64,000 bases of DNA from Ehretia macrophylla (lineage: Eukaryota > Streptophyta > Magnoliopsida > Boraginales > Ehretiaceae), in assembly GCA_037974665.1 (NCBI GenBank), contig CM075766.1:51716569-51780568 (forward strand), written 5' to 3'. How positions within the stretch are numbered: position 1 is the stretch's first letter; every line of letters begins with the position of its first letter. The notes below the pieces were generated by a model that was not told the origin of the DNA, ran no database searches, and saw only the letters and a list, made by a program, of their open reading frames with translations. This document shows, piece after piece, positions 23,341 to 35,110 of this stretch. The position numbers were made by a program, and so were the translations under genes.

Positions 23341-23454
23341 ATGCATGTTTCAGGTGTACTTTCACAAGATTACGGGTACGTGCCTCCTGAAGAGGAGAAT
23401 GTGGAAAACGTGCCTTTCGTGGATGAGTCATATGTCCCTGAGTCTTATCCATGA
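23341..23454 (+). other. Short acidic reading frame in the A LTR
   Basis: From ATG at 23341 the frame encodes 37 residues: MHVSGVLSQ, DYGYVPPEEE, then VDESYVPESYP and a TGA. Copies are at 30775-30873, 50745-50843 and 56424-56522, counted from the shared Val codon. The diverged C LTR keeps DYGYVP-EE-NV and VDESYV-ES with a clean 9-nt length difference. Expression is not shown. Confidence 0.4.
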
Positions 23455-24431
23455 TTCTATGTTGTTAAATGTCATGTATATTAGCTTAATGGACTTTTAT
23501 ATGCTTTACGGTTCTTAGTGTAATAGTTATTGAAAAGATGATGATCCAAACGATGTTAATTTAGTGGCTTCCTTTTGTCTATGGTTAAATTGTAGTTGTG
23601 TCTCAACTTACTTTTGAAATGTATGATAAAGTTGAGGTATTGTATGTCATGTTGGAACGGAGGCGTATAACGAGGATGTTTTATTGTATAATATGGTTGT
23701 GTTGTATGTTGTTGTTGTATTGAGGAATTACGGGATGTATGATGTTTTATGAGGTTGGTTTAGAACCTCGGAAATCTGTTTACTGTCGTTATGCCGCCGA
23801 AATTCCGTTGCGTCCTGACTGATCGTAGGTGGGGTCGAGTTGGGGCGTGACAGTTTAAGTGGTATCAGAGCTCATGTTAGTTGTCAGCCGGGGTATTCTC
23901 GGAATGTGGGTAATGGTCTTAGCATGAAATATGTATGAAAGGAAAGAAAAATGAAATATGTATTGGTATGATTAATTGATTAAGTGATTATGTGATTTAA
24001 GTGCTTATGTGATTATGTGATCAATTTGTTTATGTGTTTTATATGAGTTTGTTATTTATGTGTTAATAGTTGTTTATAACCTGTCTACGTGCTATAACTG
24101 TGCTAACTCTTTGATTAGTAGAATGGCCGGTCGACCGAGAACCAGAGGTAGGTCTGAGATGACTGATGAGACTCCGAGTAACGTGGCACCGGGCCGTGAC
24201 GGGGGTGATGACCGATTAGGAGCAGCTATGGAGCGGATTGCAGAGTTAGTGGCTAGTCAGGCACAGTTATTAGCAGGGCAGGCTGCCCAGAATCAGGCTA
24301 TGTAGGCTCAGCTTCTGAATATTCAGGGTGGTAACCACGGGCGTGGTACCCTGAAGGATTTTTCAGGATATCACCCACCGAGATTTCAGGGGGAGCCGGA
24401 TGATAAGAAGGCGGAGGTATGGATTAGCAAG

Positions 24432-27400
24432 TTGGAGAAGATTTATGATCCACTTGGCTATACTGATGAGCAGAAAGTCTCTTTTGCCGTGTATTTGTTA
24501 GATGACGAGGCAGAGGAGTGGTGGCGCACGGTAAGGACTAGCTGGGCGGCACAGGGTATTCCTTATGTTTGGGGTACCTTTCTGATGGCTTTCCGAGCAA
24601 AGTATGTCCCGAGGATTTGCAGGGAACGGAGAGAGGCCGAGTTTCTAGCCTTGGTCCAGGGAGATGCTACAGTGGCTCAATATGAGGCCACATTTACTCG
24701 ATTGTCCCGGTATGCACCGGAGTATGTGGCAGACGAGGAGCGGAGGACTCGCAGGTTTATGTTGGGGTTGCGGCCCGAGATTCAGGATGTGATGGCTCTG
24801 AATCGATATGATATTTTCACTGAGGCTTTTGAGGCAGCTTCTAGGTTAGAGAAGAGGAAAGGGGATCAGATTGTCTCCAGTCAGCCTAGTAAGAGGCCGT
24901 ATCAGCCACAGGGCCAGCAGGTTTTATATAGGCCTCCAGTACAGCAGGTTGTCTACAGGCCACCTGCCCAGCAGGGTTCTTATAGGCCACAGAGTCAGCA
25001 GAGTTACTATCGGCCTCAGTTTCAGCAGAGGCCATATCAGGTTCAGACTCAGTATAGGCCAGCCCAGTCTCAGGGTCAGTATAGGCCTAGTGTGGTGAGA
25101 CCTCAGCAGCAGGCTGTATCAGCTGCTTCTTCAGCTTCTGGTTATTCTAGGGGCAGTGTTAGTGCCACATCATCGCAGTGTAATTACTGCAAGCGCCCAG
25201 GGCATGTGGAGTCCGACTGCAGGGTAAAGGCAGGGACATGTTTGGGTTGTGGTAGCATCGATCATAGGGCGAAGGATTGCCCTAAGTATGCGAGGACTGA
25301 GGGTCGGGCAGCGACTCAGGGTTACCAGGGTAGGCCTACGGGCAGTGTACCACAGCAGCAGCGGGTTCAGGCTCGGGCTTATGCAGTTGACTTAGAGGAG
25401 ATGCCTGAGGAGACTGCAGTTGTGGAAGGTAACTTCCTTATAATTGATCAACTTGTTAAAGTGTTGATTGATTCTGGTGCTACGCTTTGTTTCCTTACTC
25501 ATGCTTGTGTGCAACGTGTTAAATTGCAACCTGAAAGATTGCCTTATGTGGTTGAAATTAGTACCTCTTTGACTGATAAGTATGTTACTGGCTTAGTATG
25601 TAAGGATTGTATAATACATGTTAAGGGGCATAATTTTCCTTCGGACCTTATTTTATTTCCTATCCGGGGGTATGATGTTATTCTGGGTATGGATTGGCTT
25701 TCTAAGTATGATGCCCAGTTGAACTGTAGAACCAAGGTAGTACAGTTTCGTTTGCCAGATCAGCCAGTAGTTGAGGTAGCGGGTAACCGGGGTGCTAAGA
25801 CGAGTTTTGTTATCTCAGCAACTAAAGCCGTTAAGTTGGTGAGTAAGGGGTGTTCGGGTTATCTAGCTTATTTGATCAACAAGCCATCTGGTAAGCTACA
25901 GCTAGAGGAAGTCCCTATTATCCGGGAATATCCTAATGTATTTCCCGAGGAGTTGCCAGGGTTGCCGCCTGAGAGGGATATAGAGTTTGTGATTAATCTT
26001 GTTCCCGGTACTCAACCTATTTCTAAATCGGCGTACCGGATGGCACCAGCTGAGTTGAAGGAGTTGAAGACTCAGTTACAGGAGTTGTTGGAGAAAGGAT
26101 TTATTCAGCAGAGTTCTTCACCTTGGGGAGCTCCTGTTTTGTTCGTGAAGAAGAAGGATGGTACCTTGAGGTTGTGTATTGATTACCGTGGTTTGAATCA
26201 AGTGACTATCAAGAATAAATATCCTTTGCCACTGATTGATGAGTTGTTTGATCAACTTCAGGGAGCCAAAGTCTATTCTAAATTTGATTTGAGGCAGGGG
26301 TATTATCAGCTTCGGATTCGCTCAGACGATGTTCCGAAGTCTGCCTTCAGGACTCGGTACGGGCATTATGAGTTTGTTGTCATGCCCTTTGGATTGACTA
26401 ATGCACCGGCAGCATTCATGGATCTTATGCATCGAGTCTTTCAGCCGTACTTGGACCAGTTCATGGTGATTTTTATTGATGATATCTTGGTCTATTCTAA
26501 ATCTGAATTGGAGCACGAGCAACATCTACGGCTTGTATTAGAGAAGTTGCAGGAGCATCAGTTGTTTGCCAAGTTCAGCAAATGTGAATTTTGGCTGCAA
26601 CGGATTTCTTTTCTTGGCCATGTTATTACACAGAGTGGTATTTCTGTAGATCCCACTAAGATTGAATCGGTGATGTCTTGGAAGCGGCCAGAGAGTGTTA
26701 CTGATGTCCGTAGCTTTCTTGGCTTGGCGGGTTATTACCGTAGGTTTGTCAAGGACTTCTCAAAGATTGCGGGGCCACTATCTAAGTTGACTCAGAAACG
26801 GACTATCTTTAATTGGGACGAGAAGTGTGAGAGTGGATTTCAGGAGTTGAAAAAGAGGTTAACTACCGCTCCAGTACTTGCTCTACCAGAGGGGACCGAT
26901 AATATGGTCATTTACAGTGATGCATCCAAGGAGGGCTTGGGATGTGTTCTTATGCAGGATGGCCGAGTTATTGCCTATGCTTCCAGGAAGTTGAAGCCTT
27001 ATGAGGTGAATTATCCGACTCATGATCTTGAGTTGGCAGCAGTTGTCTTCGCACTGAAAAAGTGGCGTCATTATCTGTGGGGCAGTAAGTTCGAGATTTT
27101 CACTGATCATAAGAGTCTTAAGTACTTATTCTCACAGAAGGAGTTGAATATGCGCCAGCGGAGGTGGATGGAGCTTCTTGGAGATTATAATTGTTCTATC
27201 AATTATCTGCCTGGAAAGGCAAATGTTGTGGCAGATGCTCTCAGCCGGAAGGCTAGTATTTCTTGTTTGGCTGTCAAGAAGTGGGAGGTTCTTGAGGAGT
27301 TTAGTTATTGGAGACCAGAGTTCACTCAGGTTGGGGTGATGTGTTCACATCTCCGTATTCAGCCTTTATTGTTGTCTCAGATCAGGGAAGCTCAGCAGCT

Positions 27401-28946
27401 TGATGTTAACCTTCAGAAGATCAAGGATCAGATCACTGATGATCAGTCTGACTTTAAAGTGCATGAGGATGGTATTCTTCGGTTTCGGAACAGGGTTTGT
27501 GTTCCCGATGAACCGGGCTTGAGACGAGGTATTCTGGAGGAAGCTCATAATTCTAAATATACTATTCATCCCGGTGGAACCAAGATGTATCGGGATTTGA
27601 AACAACATTACTGGTGGAACAACATGAAAAGGGAGGTTGCTCAGTTTGTGTCTAGATGTTTGACTTGTCAGAGAGTGAAAGCCGAGCATCAACGACCAGC
27701 AGGTTTGCTTCAGCCGTTGGCTATACCAGAGTGGAAATGGGAGCATATTACGATGGACTTCGTCACTGGTTTGCCTAGATCACCGAGGGGTAATGATGCA
27801 GTTTGGGTTGTCGTGGATCGTTTGACGAAGACAGCTCATTTTATTGCCATGAGGTTGGGAGATGAGGTTACAAAGCTGACGGATCTCTATCTGGATCAGA
27901 TTGTTAGACTTCACGGTATTCCATCTAGTATTGTCTCTGATCGAGATCCTCGATTTACTTCTCGTTTGTGGGAGAAACTTCAGGAGACCTTAGGTACTCA
28001 GTTGAACTTCAGTACAGCGTATCATCCACAGACCGACGGTCAGTCTGAGCAGACTATTCAGATTCTGGAAGATATGCTTAGGGCTTGTGTTCTGGACTTC
28101 GGGAAGAACTGGGAGAAACATCTACCACTTGCCGAGTTTGCCTATAACAATAGTTATCAAGCTACTATTGGAATGGCACCTTTTGCAGCTCTTTACGGTC
28201 GTAAGTGCCGTTCACCTTTATATTGGGACGAGGTAGGAGAGATGAAGACTGTTGATCCGACTATTATGCCAGAATTTCTTGAGAAGATCGAGAATGTTCA
28301 GTTGATCAGGCAGAGAATGCTTACGGCGCATAGTAGATTCAAGAGTTATGCTGATAAGCGTCGTCGAGACTTGGAGTTTGCAGTTGGAGATCGGGTTTTC
28401 TTGAGATTGTCTCCTCGAAAGGGGTTTGTTCGTTATGGTAAAGGTGGTAAGCTGAGTCCGAGATTTGTTGGGCCGTTTGAGATTACTGGCAGGGTTGGTA
28501 AGTTGGCATATCGGTTGGCTTTACCGGAGAACTTCTCTAATGTCCACGATGTGTTTCACGTGTCTAATTTGCGGAAATATAATCCGGATCCTTCTCATAT
28601 TCTTGAGCCAGAGCCGTTACAGCTTCGTGAGAATTTGACTTATGACGAGCATCCGATTCGTATTCTAGATCAGATGGACCGAGAGTTGAGGTCGAAGAGG
28701 ATTCCGATGGTTAAGGTGTTGTGGAAGCATCACGGCATTGAGGAAGCTACGTGGGAGAGACGAGATCAGATGCAGCAGCAATACCCAAATCTATTCCGTA
28801 CATCAAGTAAGAATTTCGAGGACGAAATTTCTATAAGGGGGGGAGAATGTGAAACCCCACTTTCTTGCTTATCTCGTTTTACGTGTTTTACCTCGTTTTG
28901 CGTGCATATGATCTGTTTATGTGCTATAGGACCTAGAAAGTTATAA
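24432..28946 (+). CDS. Gag-pol polyprotein of element A1
   Basis: A single open frame of 1,504 codons; the 5' end of gag lies a little upstream. Domains by residue: Retrotrans_gag about 1-160; a Gln/Pro/Tyr-rich linker; two CCHC zinc knuckles near 249-262 and 269-282; aspartic protease with LIDSGAT near 345; RT about 560-740 with [10 protein letters not shown] and FIDDILVYS; RNase H from about 826 (YSDASKEG) to about 935 (VADALSRK); integrase with an HHCC zinc finger near 1040-1085 and a DDE core about 1105-1210 ([17 protein letters not shown]); GPY/F module near 1340 ([18 protein letters not shown]); chromodomain-like tail about 1405-1455 ([14 protein letters not shown]). This order (integrase after RNase H, with chromodomain) marks a chromovirus, and the RT and tail fit Del/Tekay. 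The reading frame ends inside the 3' LTR. It is treated as a retroelement fossil. Confidence 0.92.
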   Translation: MEKIYDPLGYTDEQKVSFAVYLLDDEAEEWWRTVRTSWAAQGIPYVWGTFLMAFRAKYVPRICRERREAEFLALVQGDATVAQYEATFTRLSRYAPEYVADEERRTRRFMLGLRPEIQDVMALNRYDIFTEAFEAASRLEKRKGDQIVSSQPSKRPYQPQGQQVLYRPPVQQVVYRPPAQQGSYRPQSQQSYYRPQFQQRPYQVQTQYRPAQSQGQYRPSVVRPQQQAVSAASSASGYSRGSVSATSSQCNYCKRPGHVESDCRVKAGTCLGCGSIDHRAKDCPKYARTEGRAATQGYQGRPTGSVPQQQRVQARAYAVDLEEMPEETAVVEGNFLIIDQLVKVLIDSGATLCFLTHACVQRVKLQPERLPYVVEISTSLTDKYVTGLVCKDCIIHVKGHNFPSDLILFPIRGYDVILGMDWLSKYDAQLNCRTKVVQFRLPDQPVVEVAGNRGAKTSFVISATKAVKLVSKGCSGYLAYLINKPSGKLQLEEVPIIREYPNVFPEELPGLPPERDIEFVINLVPGTQPISKSAYRMAPAELKELKTQLQELLEKGFIQQSSSPWGAPVLFVKKKDGTLRLCIDYRGLNQVTIKNKYPLPLIDELFDQLQGAKVYSKFDLRQGYYQLRIRSDDVPKSAFRTRYGHYEFVVMPFGLTNAPAAFMDLMHRVFQPYLDQFMVIFIDDILVYSKSELEHEQHLRLVLEKLQEHQLFAKFSKCEFWLQRISFLGHVITQSGISVDPTKIESVMSWKRPESVTDVRSFLGLAGYYRRFVKDFSKIAGPLSKLTQKRTIFNWDEKCESGFQELKKRLTTAPVLALPEGTDNMVIYSDASKEGLGCVLMQDGRVIAYASRKLKPYEVNYPTHDLELAAVVFALKKWRHYLWGSKFEIFTDHKSLKYLFSQKELNMRQRRWMELLGDYNCSINYLPGKANVVADALSRKASISCLAVKKWEVLEEFSYWRPEFTQVGVMCSHLRIQPLLLSQIREAQQLDVNLQKIKDQITDDQSDFKVHEDGILRFRNRVCVPDEPGLRRGILEEAHNSKYTIHPGGTKMYRDLKQHYWWNNMKREVAQFVSRCLTCQRVKAEHQRPAGLLQPLAIPEWKWEHITMDFVTGLPRSPRGNDAVWVVVDRLTKTAHFIAMRLGDEVTKLTDLYLDQIVRLHGIPSSIVSDRDPRFTSRLWEKLQETLGTQLNFSTAYHPQTDGQSEQTIQILEDMLRACVLDFGKNWEKHLPLAEFAYNNSYQATIGMAPFAALYGRKCRSPLYWDEVGEMKTVDPTIMPEFLEKIENVQLIRQRMLTAHSRFKSYADKRRRDLEFAVGDRVFLRLSPRKGFVRYGKGGKLSPRFVGPFEITGRVGKLAYRLALPENFSNVHDVFHVSNLRKYNPDPSHILEPEPLQLRENLTYDEHPIRILDQMDRELRSKRIPMVKVLWKHHGIEEATWERRDQMQQQYPNLFRTSSKNFEDEISIRGGECETPLSCLSRFTCFTSFCVHMICLCAIGPRKL

Positions 28947-31271
28947 TTTTGATTTCAATACTCCTAATACGTGCTAAATGTGCATTCATGAAATTTTCAT
29001 CAAAAACGGAGTCAGAAATTTTATCGTCGATTTTCAGTGAATAGTGTTTTCGAAACACGTCCGCTATAATTTTGAAACTGGTCTTTTTAACCCTTCTAGA
29101 CCTAGTCCACGGACTTTAATAGACTTGTGTTTGATGAAAACGGTTTTAAAATCGGCTTAAGAATTTATTAGGGTTTTTACACCGACTTTTGCGAAAATCG
29201 AGTTTTAAGCCGACTCGGGTGGAATTCTTTGAATGTAAAACTTCTTGTCACCTAAAAATAATCCACTTGTGATATTTTGGGGGTTGCATAATTATTTTTA
29301 ACTTGGTGAGCACTAAAATGCAATTAAAGTCATTAAAAACACAAAAATACCTATTAAAATAACTTTGACTTTAATTAATTAATTGACCATATAAGCTAAT
29401 GTCCTCAACACACACTCACACAACACAAAAACACCATCACACACACACACATTGCCGAGAGAAAAGAGGGAGAAAAGAGAAGAGAAAAACTCAAGCTTTC
29501 AATCCAATTTTTCAAAGAAAAACCTAGTTTTTGTCCGTGAAACTTCGCACCGACTTGGATTCTGCTTGTTGGGCACGCATAGCACGCATTCCTAGGCTTA
29601 TATTGCATCTAAGGTGAGAGAAAAATTCTAGATCTCAAAATGTCATTTTTGTGTTTTTGCGTATAAATGAAGATTGAACCGTTAGAATTGTAATCTGATG
29701 TTAGATTATTGCTCCTTGCATGCTAGGGATCATTATATACTAATACTACGAGTTTCTGTCAGATATAGCATAATTTTTATTTTCCGGGTATTTAATTTTG
29801 ATTAAAATGTTCAAAGTTGATTTAATTGAGTTGCGTTGCTCGAAATCGATTGCCGTCGATTTCTAAATACTTGATAATTACGTGTTAGCGCTGTTGTAAT
29901 GCCGAATTTTCGATTACATTGTTTGTGTGAAAATCCGAAAAATCCAGCCATGACATCTTAGGATTTTAGGGTTATCGTGCATGATTTGGAGGTGTTATGG
30001 TGGATTTCCGAGAGGGCTAATGTAGTAGGTTGAATGGGTGAGTGATAGGAACTGATTTGGCAATGTTTGGATTAGTAGATTGTGAGTTATGAATTTTAGA
30101 AGTTTAGGTTGTCATTCTTTAATTTCTTGAACGATGCCTTAGATGGTTGGGTAGTGTTCGAGTGATGAATGGTGAGTTGTTGTTGAGTAATTTAGAGTTT
30201 AATTATGTATATTATGCATGTCCGGTTAGATGGCCTACTTTGTCATCTAACTACGTTGTTTGTTGTTTAATTTAATATTGATGTTATATTGATGTTATTG
30301 ATTGATTATTATTGAATGCGGGAATCGGGCACTCTTGTTGCTGATCTCCCAATTGATTGATTGATTGATGTGTGATTGATGAATATGGAGTCTTGGTATG
30401 TGTGTGCCACCTCTCGGGCAGCGTCGGGCTGTCGGGTTGATAACGGCATGACTGCCATAGGCTACCCCCAGCTCGCATGACGGAGGTGTCATGGAGGGAG
30501 GGGCTAGTGAGGTACCTCGGGTGCGTGAGTAATGGGGAGTTATAAGAAGAACGATTGAGATCGTGATGGCGTTTGGAGCTACACCAAATAGAGTATCCTT
30601 ATTGATTGGTTATATAGTTATGTGATGATAGCTTTATTTATGTTAATATGTTGTTGTGTGTTTACTTGCTCAAAGGACTAAATCCAAGGAGCGTAGTGAA
30701 TACTGTCGAGATCTATCGGATCCTCACTGGGCTTATGTATATAAGCTCACTCTCTATTAATGCATGTTTCAGGTGTACTTTCACAAGATTACGGGTACGT
30801 GCCTCCTGAAGAGGAGAATGTGGAAAACGTGCCTTTCGTGGATGAGTCATATGTCCCTGAGTCTTATCCATGATTCTATGTTGTTAAATGTCATGTATAT
30901 TAGCTTAATGGACTTTTATATGCTTTACGGTTCTTAGTGTAATAGTTGTTGAAAAGATGATGATCCAAACGATGTTAATTTAGTGGCTTCCTTTTGTCTA
31001 TGGTTAAATTGTAGTTGTGTCTCAACTTACTTTTGAAATGTACGATAAAGTTGAGGTATTGTATGTCATGTTGGAACGGAGGCGTATAACGAGGATGTTT
31101 TATTGTATAATATGGTTGTGTTGTATGTTGTTGTTGTATTGAGGAATTACGGGATGTATGATGTTTTATGAGGTTGGTTTAGAACCTCGGAAATCTGTTT
31201 ACTGTCGTTATGCCGCCGAAATTCCGTTGCGTCCTGACTGATCGTAGGTGGGGTCGAGTTGGGGCGTGACA
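28848..31271 (+). repeat. 3' LTR of A1
   Basis: Same length as the 5' LTR (2,424 bp) and about 99% identical by eye; hairpin at 30728-30749, acidic frame at 30775-30873. Confidence 0.92.
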
Positions 31272-32194
31272 GTATGTCCGGAGTACTCTAAACGGAAGTT
31301 ATAAGGTGGGTGAGCCGGCGTGTCATCGTTAAAGTCATCGAAAACATGATCGGTACATTGCTCGCTCGAGTGAACCATAGCCTTCAAAGTGTGGTATAGC
31401 TTTGAATGGTTGTGTTAATGCTTTATCAATTGTTTATTGTATTGATTGATAGATTGAATGCCTACTTGTCAGATATATATTGCTTAACTGCCTTATTTGC
31501 ATTGCACGATCTCCTTTCTCTCCACCTCGATATCTGTCTCGCCCTCACTGAGTATACATGTTGAGTATATTCACTCCTCACCACCACATTTCAGGAAATG
31601 CCATGTTAGCTGGAAAGTTCGTGGATATGTGAAAGATCATGCTTGAAGAGTTGTCTTGCGTGCTATGTGGCTTGAGTTGTCAAAGATGCAAAGATGTATG
31701 TTTCATGTGTTGTTTGTATTTAATGTTAAAAAGGAATGTAATATGAGTTTTCTAGGTTATTGAAGTGATTTGAAAAAGCTAGATTATGTATTCAGATAGA
31801 ATAGTTTAACTTTAATGCATGTTTGTAATGTCCAAAGGAAAAGAGTTAAAATGGTATGATAGTCTATTTTATGTAATGGGTTAGTGTAGTTTAATTGCCT
31901 AGCATGAATGTTTTTGTCAAAGATGAAAAGAGATAGGTTAGCTTTTAAATTGGAAATGTATATTTGGTTGTGTTCGCTTGTTGAGAACCAAGGCTCGGAT
32001 GGCCTTGAGGTGCTTGTATGGTTGGACACGGTGCTGGTCCACTTATATGCTATTACAAGTTTTACATTTCGCCTAGAAACAGGGGAGACTCCGTCCGTCT
32101 TTCCCTAAAATTTTGCCCGGGTTTGGAATTGGGTTGTGATTAGATTGATTGATAGAACTCCCGGTCTCGAGAGGGATCGGGGTGTTACAGAATG

Positions 32195-35110
32195 TAAAGG
32201 GTGGGTACCATGGGCGTGGTGCACTGATGGAGTTCTTGGGGTATTATCCGCCGAGATTTCAGGAGGAGCCAGATGATTGGAAAGTCGAGGCATAGATTAG
32301 TAAAGTGGAGAAAATATTTGACCCTATGGATTAAACTGATTAAAGAAAGGTCACCTTTGTCATTTATTTGTTTGATGATGAGGCAGATAAGTGGTGGCGC
32401 ACATTGAAATCTAGTTGGGAGACCCAAGGTATTCCATATGTCTGGGATACCTTTCTGAGAGCTTTTCGGGCGAAGTATGTCCCGATGATTGCACGGGAGA
32501 GGAGAAAGGCTGAGTTTCTGTCTCTAGTTCAGGGGGATGCTTCAGTGGCTCAGTATGAGGCCACTTTTACTAGACTATCCCGGTATGCACTGGAGTTTGT
32601 GGCTGACGAGGAGCGCAAGACTCGTAGGTTTGTGTTGGGTTTGAGGCCTGAGATTCAGGATACGATGGCCCTGAATTAGTTTGATATACTTACTGAGGCC
32701 TTTGATGCAGCTTCTAGGTTAGAAAGAGAAATGGGCAGCAGAGCGGACCTAGTCAGCCTAGCAAAGGCCCTTTCAGCTGCAGGGTCAACAGGGTATGTAT
32801 AGACCTTTGGTACAGCAGGGTGGTTATAGGCCTGCAGTGCAGCAGGGTTTTTTTCAGACCGCAGGGTCAGCAGGGTTACCATCGGCCTCAGTTTCAGCAG
32901 GGGTCTTATCAAGCTCAGTCGCAGTATAGGCCGACCCAGTCTCAGGGTCCATATAGGCCTAGTGTCATGAGACCTCAGTAGCAAGCTGGTACAACTACTT
33001 TCTCAGCTTCTGGTTCTTCTAGGGGCAGTGGCAGTGTTTTATCACCGTAGTGTAATTACTACACGTGTTAGGGCCATGTGGAGGCCGACTATAGGGCGAA
33101 GGTAGGAACGTGTTTGGGTTGCGGCAACAATCAGCATAAGGTGAATGATTGCTATAGATATCGAGGAACTGAGGGTCGGGCAGTGACCCAGGGTTATCAG
33201 GGTCGACCTACTGGTGGTGCACCTCAGCAGTAGTAGTGGGTTAGGGCTCGGGCCTATGCAGTTGACTTGGAGGAGATGCCTGAGGAGACTGTAGTTGTGG
33301 AAGGTAACTTCCTTATACTTGATCAACTTGTTAAAGTGTTGATTGATTCTGGTGCTACGCATTCTTTCATTACTTCTGCTTGTGTGCAACGTGTTAATTT
33401 GCAAACTGAAAGACTGCCTTATGTGGTTGAGATTAGTACCTCTTTGACTGATAAGTATGTGATTGGCTTAGTATGTAAGGATTGTAAAATACATGTTAAG
33501 GGATATAATTTTCCTTCGGACCTTATCTTATTTCCTATCTAGGGGTATGATGTTATCTTGGGTATGGATTGGCTTTCTAAGTATGATGCCCAGTTAAACT
33601 ATAGAACGAAGGTAGTACGGTTTCGGTTGCCAATCAGCCAGTAGTAGAGGTAGCAGGGAACCGGAGTGCTAAGATGAGTTTTGTTATCTCAGCAACTAAA
33701 GTCGTTAAGTTGGTGAGTAAGGGGTGTTTAGGTTATCTAGCTTATTTGATAAACAAGCCATCTGATAAGCTAAAGCTAGAGGAAGTTCCTATTATTCGGG
33801 AATATCCCAATGTATTTCCCGAGGAGTTGCCAGGGTTACTGCCAGAGAGAGATGTGGAGTTTGTGATCAATCTTATTCCCGGTACTCAACCTATTTCTAA
33901 ATCAGCGTACCAGATGGCACCAGCTGAGTTGGAAGAGCTAAAAACTCAGTTGCAGGTGTTAATACAGAAGGGTTTCATTTAGCGGAGTTCTTCACCGTGG
34001 GGAGCACCTGTTTTATTCGTGAAGAAGAAGGATGGTACCTTGAGATTATGCATTGACTATCGTGGTTTGAATCAAGTGACCATCAAGAACAAGTATCCTT
34101 TGCCATTGATTGACGAGTTGTTTGATCAACTTTAGGGAGCCAAAGTCTACTCTAAGTTTGACTTGAGGCAGGGGTCTTATCAGCTTCGGATTCACACGGA
34201 GGATGTTCTAAAGTCTGCCTTCAAGACTCGATACGGGCATTATGAGTTTGTAGTTATGCCTTTTGGATTAACTAATGCATCGGCAGCATTTATGGATCTT
34301 ATGCATCGGGTTTTTCAGCCATACTTGGACTAGTTCGTGGTGATCTTTATTGATGATATCTTGGTTTATTCTAAGTCTGAATCGGAGCATGAGCAACATC
34401 TACGGCTTGTCTTACAGAAGCTGCAGGAGTATCAGTTGTTTGCGAAGTTCAGCAAATGTGAATTTTGGCTACAACGCATATCTTTTCTTGGCCATGTTAT
34501 CACACAGAGCTGTATTTCTATAGATCCCACTAAGATTGAAGCGGTGATATCTTGGAAATAGTTGGAGAATATTTCAGAGGTTCGTAGCTTTCTTGGCTTG
34601 GCAGGTTATTACCGTAGGTTTGTCAAGGACTTTTCTAAGATTGCCGGGCCACTTTCTAAGTTAACTCAGAAACGTACCAGTTTTACTTGGGATGAGAAAT
34701 GTGAGAGTGGGTTTTAGGAGTTGAAAAAGAGTTTGACTACTGCTCCAGTACTTGTTCTACCAGAGAGGACTGATAATATGGTTAGCTACAGTGATGCATC
34801 CAAAGAGGGCTTGGGATGTGTACTTATACAGAATGGTCGGGTTATTGCCTATGCTTCTAGAAAATTGAAACCATATGAGGTGAATTATCCGACTCATGAT
34901 CTTGAGTTGGTAGCCGTTGTTTTCGCATCGAAAAAGTGGCGTCGTTATCTGTAGGGCAGTAAGTTCGAGATTTTCACTGATCATAAGAGTCTTAAGTATT
35001 TGTTCTCACAGAAAGAGTTGAATATGCGTCAACGGAGATGGATGGAACTTCTCGGAGACTATAATTGTTCTATCAATTATCTGCCTGGGAAGGAAAATGT
35101 TGTGGCAGAC
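32195..35110 (+). pseudogene. Element C internal region: rest of gag, protease, RT, RNase H (broken)
   Basis: Continues element C after B2. Recognisable parts: gag core (about 32340-32690), zinc-knuckle region, protease with LIDSGAT (about 33340), RT with FIDDILVYS (about 34345) and the start of RNase H (YSDASKEG, about 34790). It is closely similar to A1 but broken in many places. It is cut at 35110 by the insertion of element D and resumes at 44636. Confidence 0.85.

Larger units (their letters stand above)
21429..23852 (+). repeat. 5' LTR of A1
   Basis: Starts TGTGAAACCCC and ends GGGGCGTGACA. Notable parts: TATAAGC at 21971-21977, AAG/GTGAG at 22194/22195, a GC-rich island at about 22976-23110, a 9-bp hairpin at 23309-23330, acceptor-like TTTCAG/G at 23353/23354, and an acidic frame to a TGA at 23454. 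Confidence 0.92.
21429..31271 (+). mobile_element. Element A1: Del/Tekay-like chromovirus, nearly whole
   Basis: 9,843 bp with LTRs 21429-23852 and 28848-31271, both 2,424 bp. The flanking 5 bp are GTAAG (21424-21428) and GTATG (31272-31276), a duplication with one mismatch. The primer site TGGTATCAGAGC (tRNA-iMet) is at 23860-23871 and the polypurine tract AAGGGGGGGAGAA at 28835-28847. The internal region holds gag (from about 24123), protease, RT, RNase H, integrase and a chromodomain-like C-terminus. It looks close to whole, with about one or two breaks. By eye the LTRs differ at about 20 sites (about 0.8%), several in one cluster; at 1.3e-8 per site per year this is about 0.3 million years. 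It is the youngest layer of the nest. Confidence 0.92.
19708..32189 (+). mobile_element. Solo LTR, family B (copy B2), inside element C and split by A1
   Basis: Starts TGTGATAACCCGAACCC and ends GATCGGGGTGTTACA, with an exact duplication GAATG at 19703-19707 and 32190-32194. Without A1 it is about 2,634 bp and matches B1 end to end. The parts are 19708-21428 and 31272-32189. No internal region remains, so it recombined to a solo LTR. It sits within the gag part of element C. Its hairpin is at 31549-31573 (9 pairs, one of them G-T). Confidence 0.9.

Noticed and set aside
24871-25098. 75-codon frame inside A1 gag in another frame
   Set aside because: A shadow of the Gln/Pro/Tyr-rich repeat part of gag.
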